The notes under the pieces: model-generated | The model's database searches: none | What the model was told of the DNA's origin: nothing | Seen by the model: the letters and a program-made list of their open reading frames with translations, nothing else | Position numbers and translations under genes: made by a program | NCBI GenBank assembly: GCA_031460505.1 | Contig: JAVKTT010000006.1 | Coordinates: 62,001 to 126,000 of the forward strand | Reading direction: 5' to 3' | Origin: JAAYTL01 sp031460505 | Lineage (GTDB): Bacteria > Bacillota > Clostridia > Tissierellales > Tissierellaceae | DNA: 64,000 nucleotides | In this document: one piece after another, positions 36,399-44,828 of the stretch | Numbering within the stretch: position 1 is the first letter of the stretch | How the letters are laid out: each line of letters opens with the position of its first letter

Positions 36399-37298
36399 CT
36401 AAACATTTAGAAATCTCTTCATAGAAACCAAACTACCTATAGCTCCAATACCTGCGCCAATTGCGATAAAGATTATTGATAAATCTGCTAATATGGCACT
36501 TGGTTGTACTAATATAATCGTAAATATAGCATATAACTTTTCATTTACTGAACCATAAAAATATTCATATCCAAAGTATACTATAGCTATGGATAAAACT
36601 GCGCCTATTAAACCAAATAATAATCCCTCTATAACAAAAGGACCCTTTATGTATCCATTGGTTGCACCTACATATTTCATGATATTTATCTCTCTAGACC
36701 TTGAAGCTACTGTTATCTTTATTGTATTTGAGATAATAAAGATTGATACTGCAACTAATACTGCAATAATACCAATACCACCTAATCTCAGATAATTTGC
36801 TAATAGCATGAGCTTGTCTATAATTTCCTTATGGTAGTTGACTTTTTCAACTCCTGACATTCCCTTAGCTTCATCTACTATGGCATCTGCATATTCAATA
36901 TCTTTTAATTGAATTATATAGGAATTAGGTAGTGGGTTATCACTTTCAAGACCTTCTAATAAGTAGGCCTCATCACCCCACTGTTCCTTATAAATATCCA
37001 ATGCTTGGTCCTTTGATTTATATAAAATCGATAATACTCCATCTTTGCTACGTACCATATCCTCAATGGAAGTTAGTTGTTCATCACTTACATCATCATG
37101 TAAAAATATCTCTATTTCATCAAATTTACCTTGGGTATCTACTACTAATGCATTAATACTTAATATTAATATTAATACTACACCTAATATCATTAGAACT
37201 GCTGAGATTGAAGATACGGAAGCAACACCCATTCCACGGTTACGCCACATACCTTGAAATCCCTGTCTAATGACATTCTTAATGAGCCTGAATTTCAT
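36399..37298 (-). CDS. ftsX: Cell division protein FtsX
   Basis: 299 residues from the ATG at 37296-37298, preceded by AAAGGTGG that overlaps the longer frame. FtsX topology is clear: a cytoplasmic N-terminus (KFRLIKNVIRQGFQGMWRNR), helix 1 near 24-46, a large extracellular loop of about 115 residues, then three more helices. It pairs with FtsE as a mechanotransmitting ABC complex that activates a peptidoglycan hydrolase. It overlaps the end of ftsE by 20 bp and is followed 11 bp later by the M23 hydrolase gene. Confidence 0.95.
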   Translation of the reverse strand: MKFRLIKNVIRQGFQGMWRNRGMGVASVSSISAVLMILGVVLILILSINALVVDTQGKFDEIEIFLHDDVSDEQLTSIEDMVRSKDGVLSILYKSKDQALDIYKEQWGDEAYLLEGLESDNPLPNSYIIQLKDIEYADAIVDEAKGMSGVEKVNYHKEIIDKLMLLANYLRLGGIGIIAVLVAVSIFIISNTIKITVASRSREINIMKYVGATNGYIKGPFVIEGLLFGLIGAVLSIAIVYFGYEYFYGSVNEKLYAIFTIILVQPSAILADLSIIFIAIGAGIGAIGSLVSMKRFLNV

Positions 37299-37974
37299 GG
37301 ATATAACCACCTTTCTCTTCGTCCCTAACTACTATTCCGTTATCAATAGCTATAACTCTCTTTTTCATACTATCCACTATATCTTTAGCATGTGTTGCCA
37401 TAAGTATTGTGGTACCTCTATTATTAATATCTGTTAGAACTTTCATTATCTCCCAAGCAGTCTCTGGGTCGAGATTACCTGTAGGCTCGTCCGCAATTAA
37501 TACAGGCGGATTGTTAACTATAGCCCTTGCAATTGAAACCCTCTGATTTTCTCCACCAGATAGTTGGTCTGGAAAATGTGAGGCTTTCCTACTTAAATCT
37601 ACCAAACTCAAAACCATAGGAACTCTTCTTCTAATTTCCTTTGGATGAGTACCTAAAATTTCCATAGCAAAAGAGACATTTTCATATACTGTTTTATTAG
37701 GCAGTAATCTAAAATCCTGAAAAACTACCCCAATGTTTCTTCTTATATTTGGAATCTTTCGATCTCTAACATCAGTTATGTCTACACCATTTAAATGTAA
37801 TGTTCCGTCTGTTGGATCTTCTTCTTTCAATAATAATTTAATCAAAGTAGATTTACCAGCACCACTGGAACCTACTAAAAATACAAATTCTCCTTTATGT
37901 ATGTCTAAATTTATATTTGAAAGAGCCTTGACTCCATTACTGTATTCCTTTGAAATATTTCTTAATTTTATCAA
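37279..37974 (-). CDS. ftsE: Cell division ATP-binding protein FtsE
   Basis: 231 residues from a TTG at 37972-37974, which gives the family-typical start MIKLRNISKEYSNG; the GTG at 37983 in the longer frame belongs to the GAGGTGG ribosome site. ABC ATPase motifs are Walker A VGSSGAGKSTLIKLL, Q-loop VVFQDFRLLPN, signature LSGGENQRVSIARA and Walker B VLIADEPTGNLDP. It powers FtsX to regulate cell wall hydrolysis at division. It is the first gene of ftsE-ftsX-M23. Confidence 0.97.
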   Translation of the reverse strand: MIKLRNISKEYSNGVKALSNINLDIHKGEFVFLVGSSGAGKSTLIKLLLKEEDPTDGTLHLNGVDITDVRDRKIPNIRRNIGVVFQDFRLLPNKTVYENVSFAMEILGTHPKEIRRRVPMVLSLVDLSRKASHFPDQLSGGENQRVSIARAIVNNPPVLIADEPTGNLDPETAWEIMKVLTDINNRGTTILMATHAKDIVDSMKKRVIAIDNGIVVRDEEKGGYIHEIQAH

Positions 37975-38096
37975 ACCTTCCACCTCGATGTTTTAAACTA
38001 ACCCCTTATCATAAATATGTATAAAATATTTCCATTCCCTCAATATTATATTATAATATAGATTAGAAGATAAATAAACCGTTTGGAGTGATTTAT

Positions 38097-38663
38097 TTGA
38101 GAAAAAAAACTATTCGAAACCTTATTTTGGATAATCGGTCAAAACTAGGTAAAGATAAGCATAAAACATATAGCAAAATTATAATAGATAAAATATTTAA
38201 CTCTTCTTTATATAAAAATGCAAATACAATAATGACCTTTATTAGCTTTGGTGATGAAGTTGATACCCATGATTTTATAGAAAAATGTATTAATGATGGA
38301 AAAAGAATTGTTGTTCCAATAACTTTTCCTAAAACTAAGGAGATTAAACCTAGTGAGATTTTAGATTTTAATGAATTAGAAATAGGATTTTATAATATAT
38401 TGACTCCTAAGGATGAATTTATTAGAATAATAAATCCAGAGGAAATTGATTTAGCTATTGTTCCTGGAGTTGCTTTTGATAGAAGTGGTTATAGAGTTGG
38501 TTATGGTGGAGGATATTATGATAGATTTTTAGCTAAGTATCCTGATATAATAAAATTAGCTATAGGTTTCGAATTACAATTAATTGATGAGGTTCCAAAG
38601 GAAGATTATGATATACCTGTAGATATTATATTCACAGAAAAGGAAATAATTAAGTGTAAGTAA
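38097..38663 (+). CDS. 5-formyltetrahydrofolate cyclo-ligase
   Basis: 188 residues from a TTG at 38097, 8 nt after TTGGAG; the GTG at 38088 in the longer frame overlaps that site. It uses ATP to convert 5-formyl-THF to 5,10-methenyl-THF in one-carbon metabolism. The diagnostic segment IVPGVAFDRSGYRVGYGGGY is near residue 125, after the substrate loop. A -10-like TATAAT lies at 38052-38057. It is transcribed divergently from ftsE, with the F420 ligase-like gene next. Confidence 0.93.
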   Translation: MRKKTIRNLILDNRSKLGKDKHKTYSKIIIDKIFNSSLYKNANTIMTFISFGDEVDTHDFIEKCINDGKRIVVPITFPKTKEIKPSEILDFNELEIGFYNILTPKDEFIRIINPEEIDLAIVPGVAFDRSGYRVGYGGGYYDRFLAKYPDIIKLAIGFELQLIDEVPKEDYDIPVDIIFTEKEIIKCK

Positions 38664-38721
38664 TGAATTTTATGTTATAATATACAAGTTGTGTTGTAAA
38701 TTTTATATGGGAGGCAATAGT

Positions 38722-39906
38722 ATGAGTAGAAATATCGGTACTACTGTGAGAGGAATAAGAACCCCAATTGTTAAAGAAGGGGACAATTTAATAAATATTG
38801 TTGTAGATTCTGTATTGGAAGCTGCAAAGAATGAAAAATTTGAACTTAGAGATAAGGACGTAATAGGGATTACAGAATCCTTAGTTGCAAGAGCTCAAGG
38901 TAACTATGCAACTGCAGAGGATATAGCTAAAGACATTGAAACAAAATTCCCTCATGATATAGGTATTGTTTTCCCAATTTTAAGTAGAAATAGATTTTCA
39001 ATTTTACTAAAGGGTATAGCTATGAGTAATAGAAAGGTACATCTACTTCTAAGCTATCCTTCAGATGAAGTAGGTAATCATCTTATGGATTTAGATAAAA
39101 TGGATGAATTAAATATAAATCCTTATTCAGATGTTTTAACTGAAGAGGACTATAGAAGACTATTTGGAGAAAAAGTACCTCATCCATTTACAGGAATAGA
39201 CTATGTAAGCCTTTATAGAGAAATGGCTAATGACAATATAGACATATATTTTTCAAACGACCCAAGAACAATACTAAAGTATACTAAAGATATTTTAGTA
39301 GCTAATATACACGATAGAGAAAGAACTAAAAGAATATTAAAAAATGCTGGAGCTAATATACTTTGGGGAATTGACGATATATTGACTTCACCAATAGATG
39401 GAAGTGGATATAATCCTGAATATGGTTTACTTGGATCAAATCTAGCTTCTGACCATGAAGTGAAACTATTCCCTAGGGATTCTCAAAATTATGTAGAAGA
39501 AATCCAAAAAATCCTTTATGAAAAAACAGGTAAAACCATTGAAGTAATGGTTTACGGAGATGGAGCTTTTAAAGACCCTGTAGGTAAGATATGGGAGTTA
39601 GCTGACCCAGTTGTATCACCTGGATATACAAAGGGCTTAAAAGGTACGCCAAATGAGCTAAAGCTTAAATATATAGTTGATACAGAGCTTGATGATTTAC
39701 AAGGAGAAGAGGTATTAAAAGCAGTTAAACAAAAAATCTACACAAAAGATGTAGATCTTCTAAGCCAAGCAGAATCATTAGGAACTACTCCAAGACAGAT
39801 TACAGATTTATTAGGAAGTCTATGCGACTTAACAAGTGGAAGTGGAGATAAGGGAACTCCTGTAGTATTGGTGCAAGGATATTTTGACAATTTTGCAAGT
39901 GAATAG
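38722..39906 (+). CDS. Coenzyme F420-0:L-glutamate ligase-like protein
   Basis: 394 residues from the ATG at 38722, which follows GGGAGG; the frame's earlier ATG at 38689 lacks a site. The N-terminal third (IRTPIVKEGDNLINIVVDSVLEAA and DVIGITESLVARAQGN) resembles the CofE fold that ligates glutamate to F420-0. No F420 biosynthesis or F420-dependent genes are present in the window. It is probably a cytoplasmic ligase acting on another substrate. The rest of the chain, with NDPRTILKYTKDILVANIHDRERTKR, is longer than archaeal CofE (about 250 residues). Confidence 0.8.
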   Translation: MSRNIGTTVRGIRTPIVKEGDNLINIVVDSVLEAAKNEKFELRDKDVIGITESLVARAQGNYATAEDIAKDIETKFPHDIGIVFPILSRNRFSILLKGIAMSNRKVHLLLSYPSDEVGNHLMDLDKMDELNINPYSDVLTEEDYRRLFGEKVPHPFTGIDYVSLYREMANDNIDIYFSNDPRTILKYTKDILVANIHDRERTKRILKNAGANILWGIDDILTSPIDGSGYNPEYGLLGSNLASDHEVKLFPRDSQNYVEEIQKILYEKTGKTIEVMVYGDGAFKDPVGKIWELADPVVSPGYTKGLKGTPNELKLKYIVDTELDDLQGEEVLKAVKQKIYTKDVDLLSQAESLGTTPRQITDLLGSLCDLTSGSGDKGTPVVLVQGYFDNFASE

Positions 39907-39913
39907 AACGAGT

Positions 39914-39949
39914 AATGCGACAAGGGGCGGTTCTCCTTGTCGCATTTTT
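39914..39949 (+). terminator. Terminator of the F420 ligase-like gene
   Basis: AATGCGACAAGG and its complement around a 9-nt loop, followed by TTTTTG, beginning 8 bp past the stop. Confidence 0.9.
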
Positions 39950-39967
39950 GTGTTTGTTCCTATAATT

Positions 39968-40014
39968 GGGGACATTCCCCAAATAGATAGACCGTCTTGC
40001 AGGGGTGTGTCCCC
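39968..40014. repeat. GC-rich REP-like double palindrome
   Basis: GGGGACATTCCCC (39968-39980) and GGGGTGTGTCCCC (40002-40014) are each near-palindromic and are also near-inverted copies of each other (11 of 13 matches) around a 21-nt loop. The base composition contrasts sharply with the AT-rich surroundings. It lies between convergent genes. Confidence 0.6.
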
Positions 40015-40022
40015 GTTCCTTT

Positions 40023-40460
40023 TTACTCCAAATACTCTATATCCAAATGAATTTGATCTGGCATGGCTTTTAGATTTGTCTTAACTATTATTGCTGGATA
40101 GTCATATTCTTGAGGTAGTACTTCGTTTGGATTAGGGTCTATGTATTTTGCATAGACAACAATATCGAAGCTATCCTTCGAATATTCCTCTCTAACTATT
40201 TTTTCTATATCCACAAAATATCCTACAGATTTCTTTTCTCCTCTAGTGACTATTACATAGATATCATCCCTATATTTACAAGTCAATGCTCTTTCTTCCA
40301 TTATGTATTGCGGTAACATCTCTACAATTTTTTCAGGAACATCCTCAATATCTAGAGCCTTAAATTTTACTAAGTCCTCCTTTTCCCCCATTATTTTAGG
40401 TAATAATAGACTTCCCATAATAATAATCAAAACTAAACCGAAGATTAAATATTTTCTCAT
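40023..40460 (-). CDS. Hypothetical membrane-anchored protein
   Basis: 145 residues from the ATG at 40458-40460, which follows GGAGGGAG; the frame's upstream codons contain that site. A single hydrophobic N-terminal helix (residues 3-22) anchors an acidic soluble domain (VKFKALDIEDVPEKIVEMLP onward) presumably outside. It ends YIDPNPNEVLPQEYDYPAIIVK then a short beta-rich tail. No family recognised. It is a single gene. Confidence 0.7.
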   Translation of the reverse strand: MRKYLIFGLVLIIIMGSLLLPKIMGEKEDLVKFKALDIEDVPEKIVEMLPQYIMEERALTCKYRDDIYVIVTRGEKKSVGYFVDIEKIVREEYSKDSFDIVVYAKYIDPNPNEVLPQEYDYPAIIVKTNLKAMPDQIHLDIEYLE

Positions 40461-40537
40461 ATATACTCCCTCCATTTACAATATCAATATATTAATATTC
40501 TAAGAAGGGACAGATTATGAGAAATTTGACAAAGTTA

Positions 40538-40564
40538 TAGCCTCTGATTATTTATCAGAGGCTA
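40538..40564 (-). terminator. Hairpin after tagA, end of the wall-polymer operon
   Basis: TAGCCTCTGAT and its exact complement with a 5-nt loop, 3 bp past the tagA stop. The T-tract is poor, so efficiency is uncertain. Confidence 0.6.
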
Positions 40565-40567
40565 ATC

Positions 40568-41323
40568 TTATTTAATCACATTCTTATTAAATATAACTGT
40601 TAACATAAACTTTGGTAATACAAGTTGTCTTTTTATTCTTGATGGATCTTGAATCAATCTATATAGCCATTCTAAGCCTAGTTTTTGATATATTTCCGGT
40701 GCTCTTTTGGCATTTCCTGCAAGAATATCCATAACTCCCCCATTGCCTATTATGACTTTAGCATTTAATCTATCTGAATTGCTATCTATCCACATCTCTT
40801 GTTTTGGAAAACCAAGTCCTACAAATATTATATCTGGTTTCTTATTATTGATATCTTCAACAATTTTTAGTTCTTCATCCGAATCCTTAATTCCTAGGTG
40901 ACTTCCTTTAAAAAATCCATGATGGTATCCAGCTATTTTTATATTTGGATATTGTTTGCTAATATTCTCTGCTGCTTGTTTAGCAACTCCATCTTTACCA
41001 CCTAATAAAAATAAGCTATATCCATTTTCGTTTGCAACTTCCAATAACTTAATCGAGGTATCAGATCCTGTAACTCTCTCTTTTAATGGTTTTCCTTGAA
41101 TTTTAGCACCATATATTAGACCTATACCATCAGGTATTACTAGGTCCCCACGATTTAATAGTTCTCTTAGGTCTTTATCATCCTTAGCCGCCATTACGAT
41201 CTCTGTATTAGGAGTATAAATCTTCATTAATTTATCTCCTTTAAGATGCTCTTTTAAGAGCTCAACTGTATCCTTAAGAGTTGTATTATATATATCTACT
41301 CCAAATATGCTTATCTTTTCCAT
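40568..41323 (-). CDS. tagA: WecG/TagA/CpsF-family glycosyltransferase
   Basis: 251 residues. It is expected to transfer N-acetylmannosamine to undecaprenyl-PP-GlcNAc on the cytoplasmic face, an early step of wall-polymer synthesis. Family motifs are YTPNTEIVMAAKDDKDLRELL (start), VIPDGIGLIYGAK, DIIFVGLGFPKQEMWI, GNGGVMDILAGNAKRAPE, and the C-terminal membrane-associating appendage GLEWLYRLIQDPSRIKRQL. Its ATG directly follows the csaB stop codon, so translation is coupled. It is the last gene of the cluster. Confidence 0.95.
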   Translation of the reverse strand: MEKISIFGVDIYNTTLKDTVELLKEHLKGDKLMKIYTPNTEIVMAAKDDKDLRELLNRGDLVIPDGIGLIYGAKIQGKPLKERVTGSDTSIKLLEVANENGYSLFLLGGKDGVAKQAAENISKQYPNIKIAGYHHGFFKGSHLGIKDSDEELKIVEDINNKKPDIIFVGLGFPKQEMWIDSNSDRLNAKVIIGNGGVMDILAGNAKRAPEIYQKLGLEWLYRLIQDPSRIKRQLVLPKFMLTVIFNKNVIK

Positions 41324-42433
41324 TTACTCACCCGCTTTTAACAATTCTAAAGCCATATTAACATTTGAAATTGCCTTTTTCTTTAAATCTAAATCTTGTA
41401 GCTTAAGACTTTCTTTTAATTCTTCTTTATTATTCCAAACTATATCAATATGCCCAATTAGTTCTTCAAAGTCTAAATCATCCACATTACACATATAATT
41501 CATATTTAATGAATTAAGTATTCCTTCAACCTTTGGATCATAAACTAGTCCTACCATTGGTACCTCTTGTCCTGCTGCATATATTAAGGAGTGTAATCTC
41601 ATTGCAATTATCAAATCTAATCTATGGATTACCCCCATAATTTCTTCTACAGAATATTTATCCCTTAATACATGACAATTACTACTTTTGACCTTATCTA
41701 ATACTTCTAAGCTAATCTCTAGATCCTCAGGATAATGCATAGGTATCAATATTACATCAACTTGATATTTATCTATTATGTAATCTATTGTCTTTGAGAC
41801 AATTTCCACAAGGTTGGTTGCAGATTTCCATTTTCTGATAGATATACCAATAAAACTTTTATTATCTGGAATTCCTTCTTTAACAAATATATTATCTATA
41901 TGTTCTTCACTTGATGCTTCCAATGTAAATACTGGGTCTGCTGTGACAAATATATTTTTATTCTTAACTCCCATTTCAGATAGATATACTTTTGAATCCT
42001 CATCTCTTAAAGTGATTAAGTCTACCTTATCTAATATAACTTTAGAAAGTTTTCTATTAATATTTCCATTAATAGGACCTATGCCATTAGCATAAACCAT
42101 AATAGGTTTTCTAAGAAACTTTGCCAGACTCATCACCGCAAGGTAATATAATAATGACCTAGTACTAGTTACATCCTGTAATAGACTTCCTCCACCGCTA
42201 ATAAGTAATGATGTGCTCTTTATGGCCTTGATTACTTCCATGAATTTAAATCTATTTATTGCTTTAACATTATACATAACATTAGTTTTTTCTGGATTAT
42301 TTGATAGCACAACTATATTTAGTTTACTGTCTAAACTTCTTATATCTTTTACTATAGCTTTTAATATGGCATCATCGCCACTATTATCAAATCCATAATA
42401 ACCAGATACAAGTATTGATTTAGCTGAACTCAT
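41324..42433 (-). CDS. csaB: Polysaccharide pyruvyl transferase CsaB
   Basis: 369 residues, the size of CsaB. It adds ketal-linked pyruvate to the secondary cell-wall polymer; pyruvylated polymer is what SLH-domain proteins bind. Two lobes: SGYYGFDNSGDDAILKAIV at the start and ISGGGSLLQDVTSTRSLLYYL, then the C-terminal nucleotide-binding part with RDKYSVEEIMGVIHRLDLII and AMRLHSLIYAAG. It predicts an S-layer or SLH proteins elsewhere in the genome. ATG with GAGGAG; between the O-antigen ligase and tagA genes, 14 bp after the former. Confidence 0.93.
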   Translation of the reverse strand: MSSAKSILVSGYYGFDNSGDDAILKAIVKDIRSLDSKLNIVVLSNNPEKTNVMYNVKAINRFKFMEVIKAIKSTSLLISGGGSLLQDVTSTRSLLYYLAVMSLAKFLRKPIMVYANGIGPINGNINRKLSKVILDKVDLITLRDEDSKVYLSEMGVKNKNIFVTADPVFTLEASSEEHIDNIFVKEGIPDNKSFIGISIRKWKSATNLVEIVSKTIDYIIDKYQVDVILIPMHYPEDLEISLEVLDKVKSSNCHVLRDKYSVEEIMGVIHRLDLIIAMRLHSLIYAAGQEVPMVGLVYDPKVEGILNSLNMNYMCNVDDLDFEELIGHIDIVWNNKEELKESLKLQDLDLKKKAISNVNMALELLKAGE

Positions 42434-42447
42434 AGTAATTCTCCTCT

Positions 42448-43779
42448 TTAAGAAATCTCGTTTTCTTTTTCCTTTATCCTAAGCAAAGTTAAGATTAATG
42501 AGACCATTATCCAAAAAGTGATGATAATTTTAGGTAAATATAGGATGTTTTCAACTAAACCATGAAATAAAACTGCTCCTAAACCTGCTAATACACCTGC
42601 TGCCATCACTTTAATATATTTATCATCCTGTTTAACTAAATATTTTACACCATATTTAAACGATACAAATAAAAACAATAGAAAAGCTATAAGTCCTGGA
42701 ATACCCATTTCTGCAGCTGTTTCTAGATAAGTATTATGGGCATGAAATGTAGGCATAGTCCTAATATAAGTTTCAAAGGTTTGCTTAAATGGTTGATGTC
42801 CAAATCCGACTCCAGCTACCCAATAATCCCTTATTATGTCCAAAGTAATTCCCCACATAGTTATTCTATAAGCATTAGATGAATCACTTAAATTCCCAAT
42901 ACTTAATATCCTATTGATAATTGAATCTGGCAATAGAAATACTCCAGCTATAGATATTGGTATAAGGGTTAACAATAATCTTTTCTCTATTAATATAATA
43001 AATATTAAGGCAGAAAACGCAAATCCAAGCCATCCCCCACGGGATTGTGTCAACACAAGGGCTAAAACCATAATTAAAGTTGTCCCCAAAAATATAACCT
43101 TTTTACTTAATTTCTTACTATACCAAAATAGAGCTACTGACAATGGTATTATCATTTCTAAATACTCTGCTAGGATATTTGGATTGTTAAATACAGAGTA
43201 GACCCTAGTTGTCATACCTGGATTAGCCTCCATATCAACCCAAGCAGCTTCAATTTCCACTCCAACTACATATTGGTATAAACCATAAAGCGCAACAAGG
43301 GTTGCAGAGAACACTAATACAGTGACTATTGTATTAAAATCCTTTTTCTCTTTAACCGTATTAATCATTACAAATAAAAAGCTTAATCCGCCCATATGCA
43401 ATGCTAAATCCCTAAGACTACCAACTGGATTTATGGATGTTATAGTAGAAAGGACAATTATTATTAGATATAGTATTATTGGCATATCTACCTTTGTCTT
43501 AGTCAATGGATTTGCATCTTTAACTACATTGTTGAATACAAATACTGCTAATAAGAAATACATAAATAGTAAATTTAGCATATCTGGTAAAAATGGCAAT
43601 ATAAACACTCCTGCCATTAGTCCAATCTTTACATCATATAATATCAATACAACACCTATCAATCCTATAAATGCTGCTGCGAAATATTTTAAAGGTAAGA
43701 TAGGGTATAGTACTGAGAACAAAATACCAAATAGTATAGGAATGATTAATTCTTTACGTCTTATTTGTTCTACCACCAC
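42448..43779 (-). CDS. O-antigen ligase/polymerase family membrane protein
   Basis: 443 residues, about twelve transmembrane helices. The Wzy_C/WaaL-type domain is around residues 200-370 with LTQSRGGWLGFAFSALIF and the periplasmic-type loop containing GVGFGHQPFKQTFETYIRTMPTFHAHNTYLETAAEMG, where the conserved His residues lie. It should polymerise or transfer undecaprenyl-linked glycans on the outer face of the membrane. GTG start (43779, or the next GTG) with AAGGAGGAG; overlaps the end of the upstream 185-residue gene by 10 bp. Confidence 0.9.
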   Translation of the reverse strand: MVVEQIRRKELIIPILFGILFSVLYPILPLKYFAAAFIGLIGVVLILYDVKIGLMAGVFILPFLPDMLNLLFMYFLLAVFVFNNVVKDANPLTKTKVDMPIILYLIIIVLSTITSINPVGSLRDLALHMGGLSFLFVMINTVKEKKDFNTIVTVLVFSATLVALYGLYQYVVGVEIEAAWVDMEANPGMTTRVYSVFNNPNILAEYLEMIIPLSVALFWYSKKLSKKVIFLGTTLIMVLALVLTQSRGGWLGFAFSALIFIILIEKRLLLTLIPISIAGVFLLPDSIINRILSIGNLSDSSNAYRITMWGITLDIIRDYWVAGVGFGHQPFKQTFETYIRTMPTFHAHNTYLETAAEMGIPGLIAFLLFLFVSFKYGVKYLVKQDDKYIKVMAAGVLAGLGAVLFHGLVENILYLPKIIITFWIMVSLILTLLRIKEKENEIS

Positions 43780-44327
43780 TGATCTCCTCCTTCTTCATCA
43801 ATGATAAATAGATCTCTTATAAATCTATATATAAATGAGTTGTTTAAAAATTTTTCTAAACCTTCACCTAAGATTAAAATAATCATCGTTATGAATATTA
43901 ATCCAAAGGACAGTATATAGGACCTACCTGAAAATGCACCTTTAATTAAATTATTTATTATTACTCCTATGGCAAAGAATAGTACAAAGACTGTTAAAGA
44001 TCTTATTAATGCAATATTGGTACCGAATAATTTACTAATATTAGTATAAATTAAACTTTCTTCTCCAATTCTCTTAAAAAAATCATTAAGTCTTTTAAAA
44101 ATATTTGTAACAAAATCCAAAATCTTAGAAAACAATTTATAAAAAATACTTGTTTCAATAAACATATAATTTTTGGTAAATATACCGATAAATATGGAAC
44201 CATTTGTTAGATATGAAATGCATCTTTTAAAAGATTCTACTATCCTTTTTAAAATACTCCCTTTATAAGCCAAAGTAAATGCATCATAAGCTCCAACAAA
44301 GATCCTTATAATGAAGCTATTATACAT
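43770..44327 (-). CDS. Hypothetical membrane protein of the wall-polymer operon
   Basis: 185 residues. A long amphipathic N-terminal half (many aromatic and basic residues, for example LKRIVESFKRCISYLTNGS and KLFSKILDFVTNIFKRLNDFF) leads to two clear transmembrane helices at about 108-128 and 137-157. The tail is acidic and ends in DQWW. No family recognised. ATG with AGGAGTG. It is packed between DUF4330 (15 bp) and the ligase (10-bp overlap), so it very likely serves polymer assembly. Confidence 0.75.
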   Translation of the reverse strand: MYNSFIIRIFVGAYDAFTLAYKGSILKRIVESFKRCISYLTNGSIFIGIFTKNYMFIETSIFYKLFSKILDFVTNIFKRLNDFFKRIGEESLIYTNISKLFGTNIALIRSLTVFVLFFAIGVIINNLIKGAFSGRSYILSFGLIFITMIILILGEGLEKFLNNSFIYRFIRDLFIIDEEGGDQWW

Positions 44328-44342
44328 AATATCACTCCTAGC

Positions 44343-44828
44343 TTATTCAAGCACTTTTATCCCAAGTACAGTTCCGAAAAATGCTATCTTTTTATTCTTT
44401 AATCTATATTGGATACCTACTCTAGTTTGCTCTCCACCTACAACTACTACATCTGGATTATCTTTTACATCTGCTTCAACTTTAAAAGTAACAGTGTATT
44501 TCTCTGGTACTTCTGCATTCACCCATTCTCCATCTCTTTCCAAGGGCTCCGTAAATGGCTGAACTTCTTTCTCAACAATAGTTCCTACAAACTCTCCCTT
44601 ATCATAGTGATATAAAGGGTCTCCAACTTCAATATTATCAACTGAAACCATTCTAATATCTTGCACCTCATATGTAATATGAGCTTTTGATGACTCACTA
44701 ACAATTATTGGTTTGGACTGCATTCTCTTAGCTCCACCAACTATTAATAATCCTAAAATCAATACTACTGACAAATCTATGATATTTATTAATCCAAATA
44801 GTTTTCCTTTTTCATTGATTATTTTCAT
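44343..44828 (-). CDS. DUF4330-family membrane-anchored protein
   Basis: 161 residues. The start MKIINEKGKLFGLINIIDLSVV and the helix after it (about 18-36) match DUF4330, a family of single-pass proteins with a beta-rich outer domain (here 40-161) found next to polysaccharide genes. The function is unknown. Its ATG overlaps the stop of the upstream glycosyltransferase gene as TAATG, so the two are translationally coupled. A partner role in polymer export or polymerisation is an inference from context. Confidence 0.85.
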   Translation of the reverse strand: MKIINEKGKLFGLINIIDLSVVLILGLLIVGGAKRMQSKPIIVSESSKAHITYEVQDIRMVSVDNIEVGDPLYHYDKGEFVGTIVEKEVQPFTEPLERDGEWVNAEVPEKYTVTFKVEADVKDNPDVVVVGGEQTRVGIQYRLKNKKIAFFGTVLGIKVLE

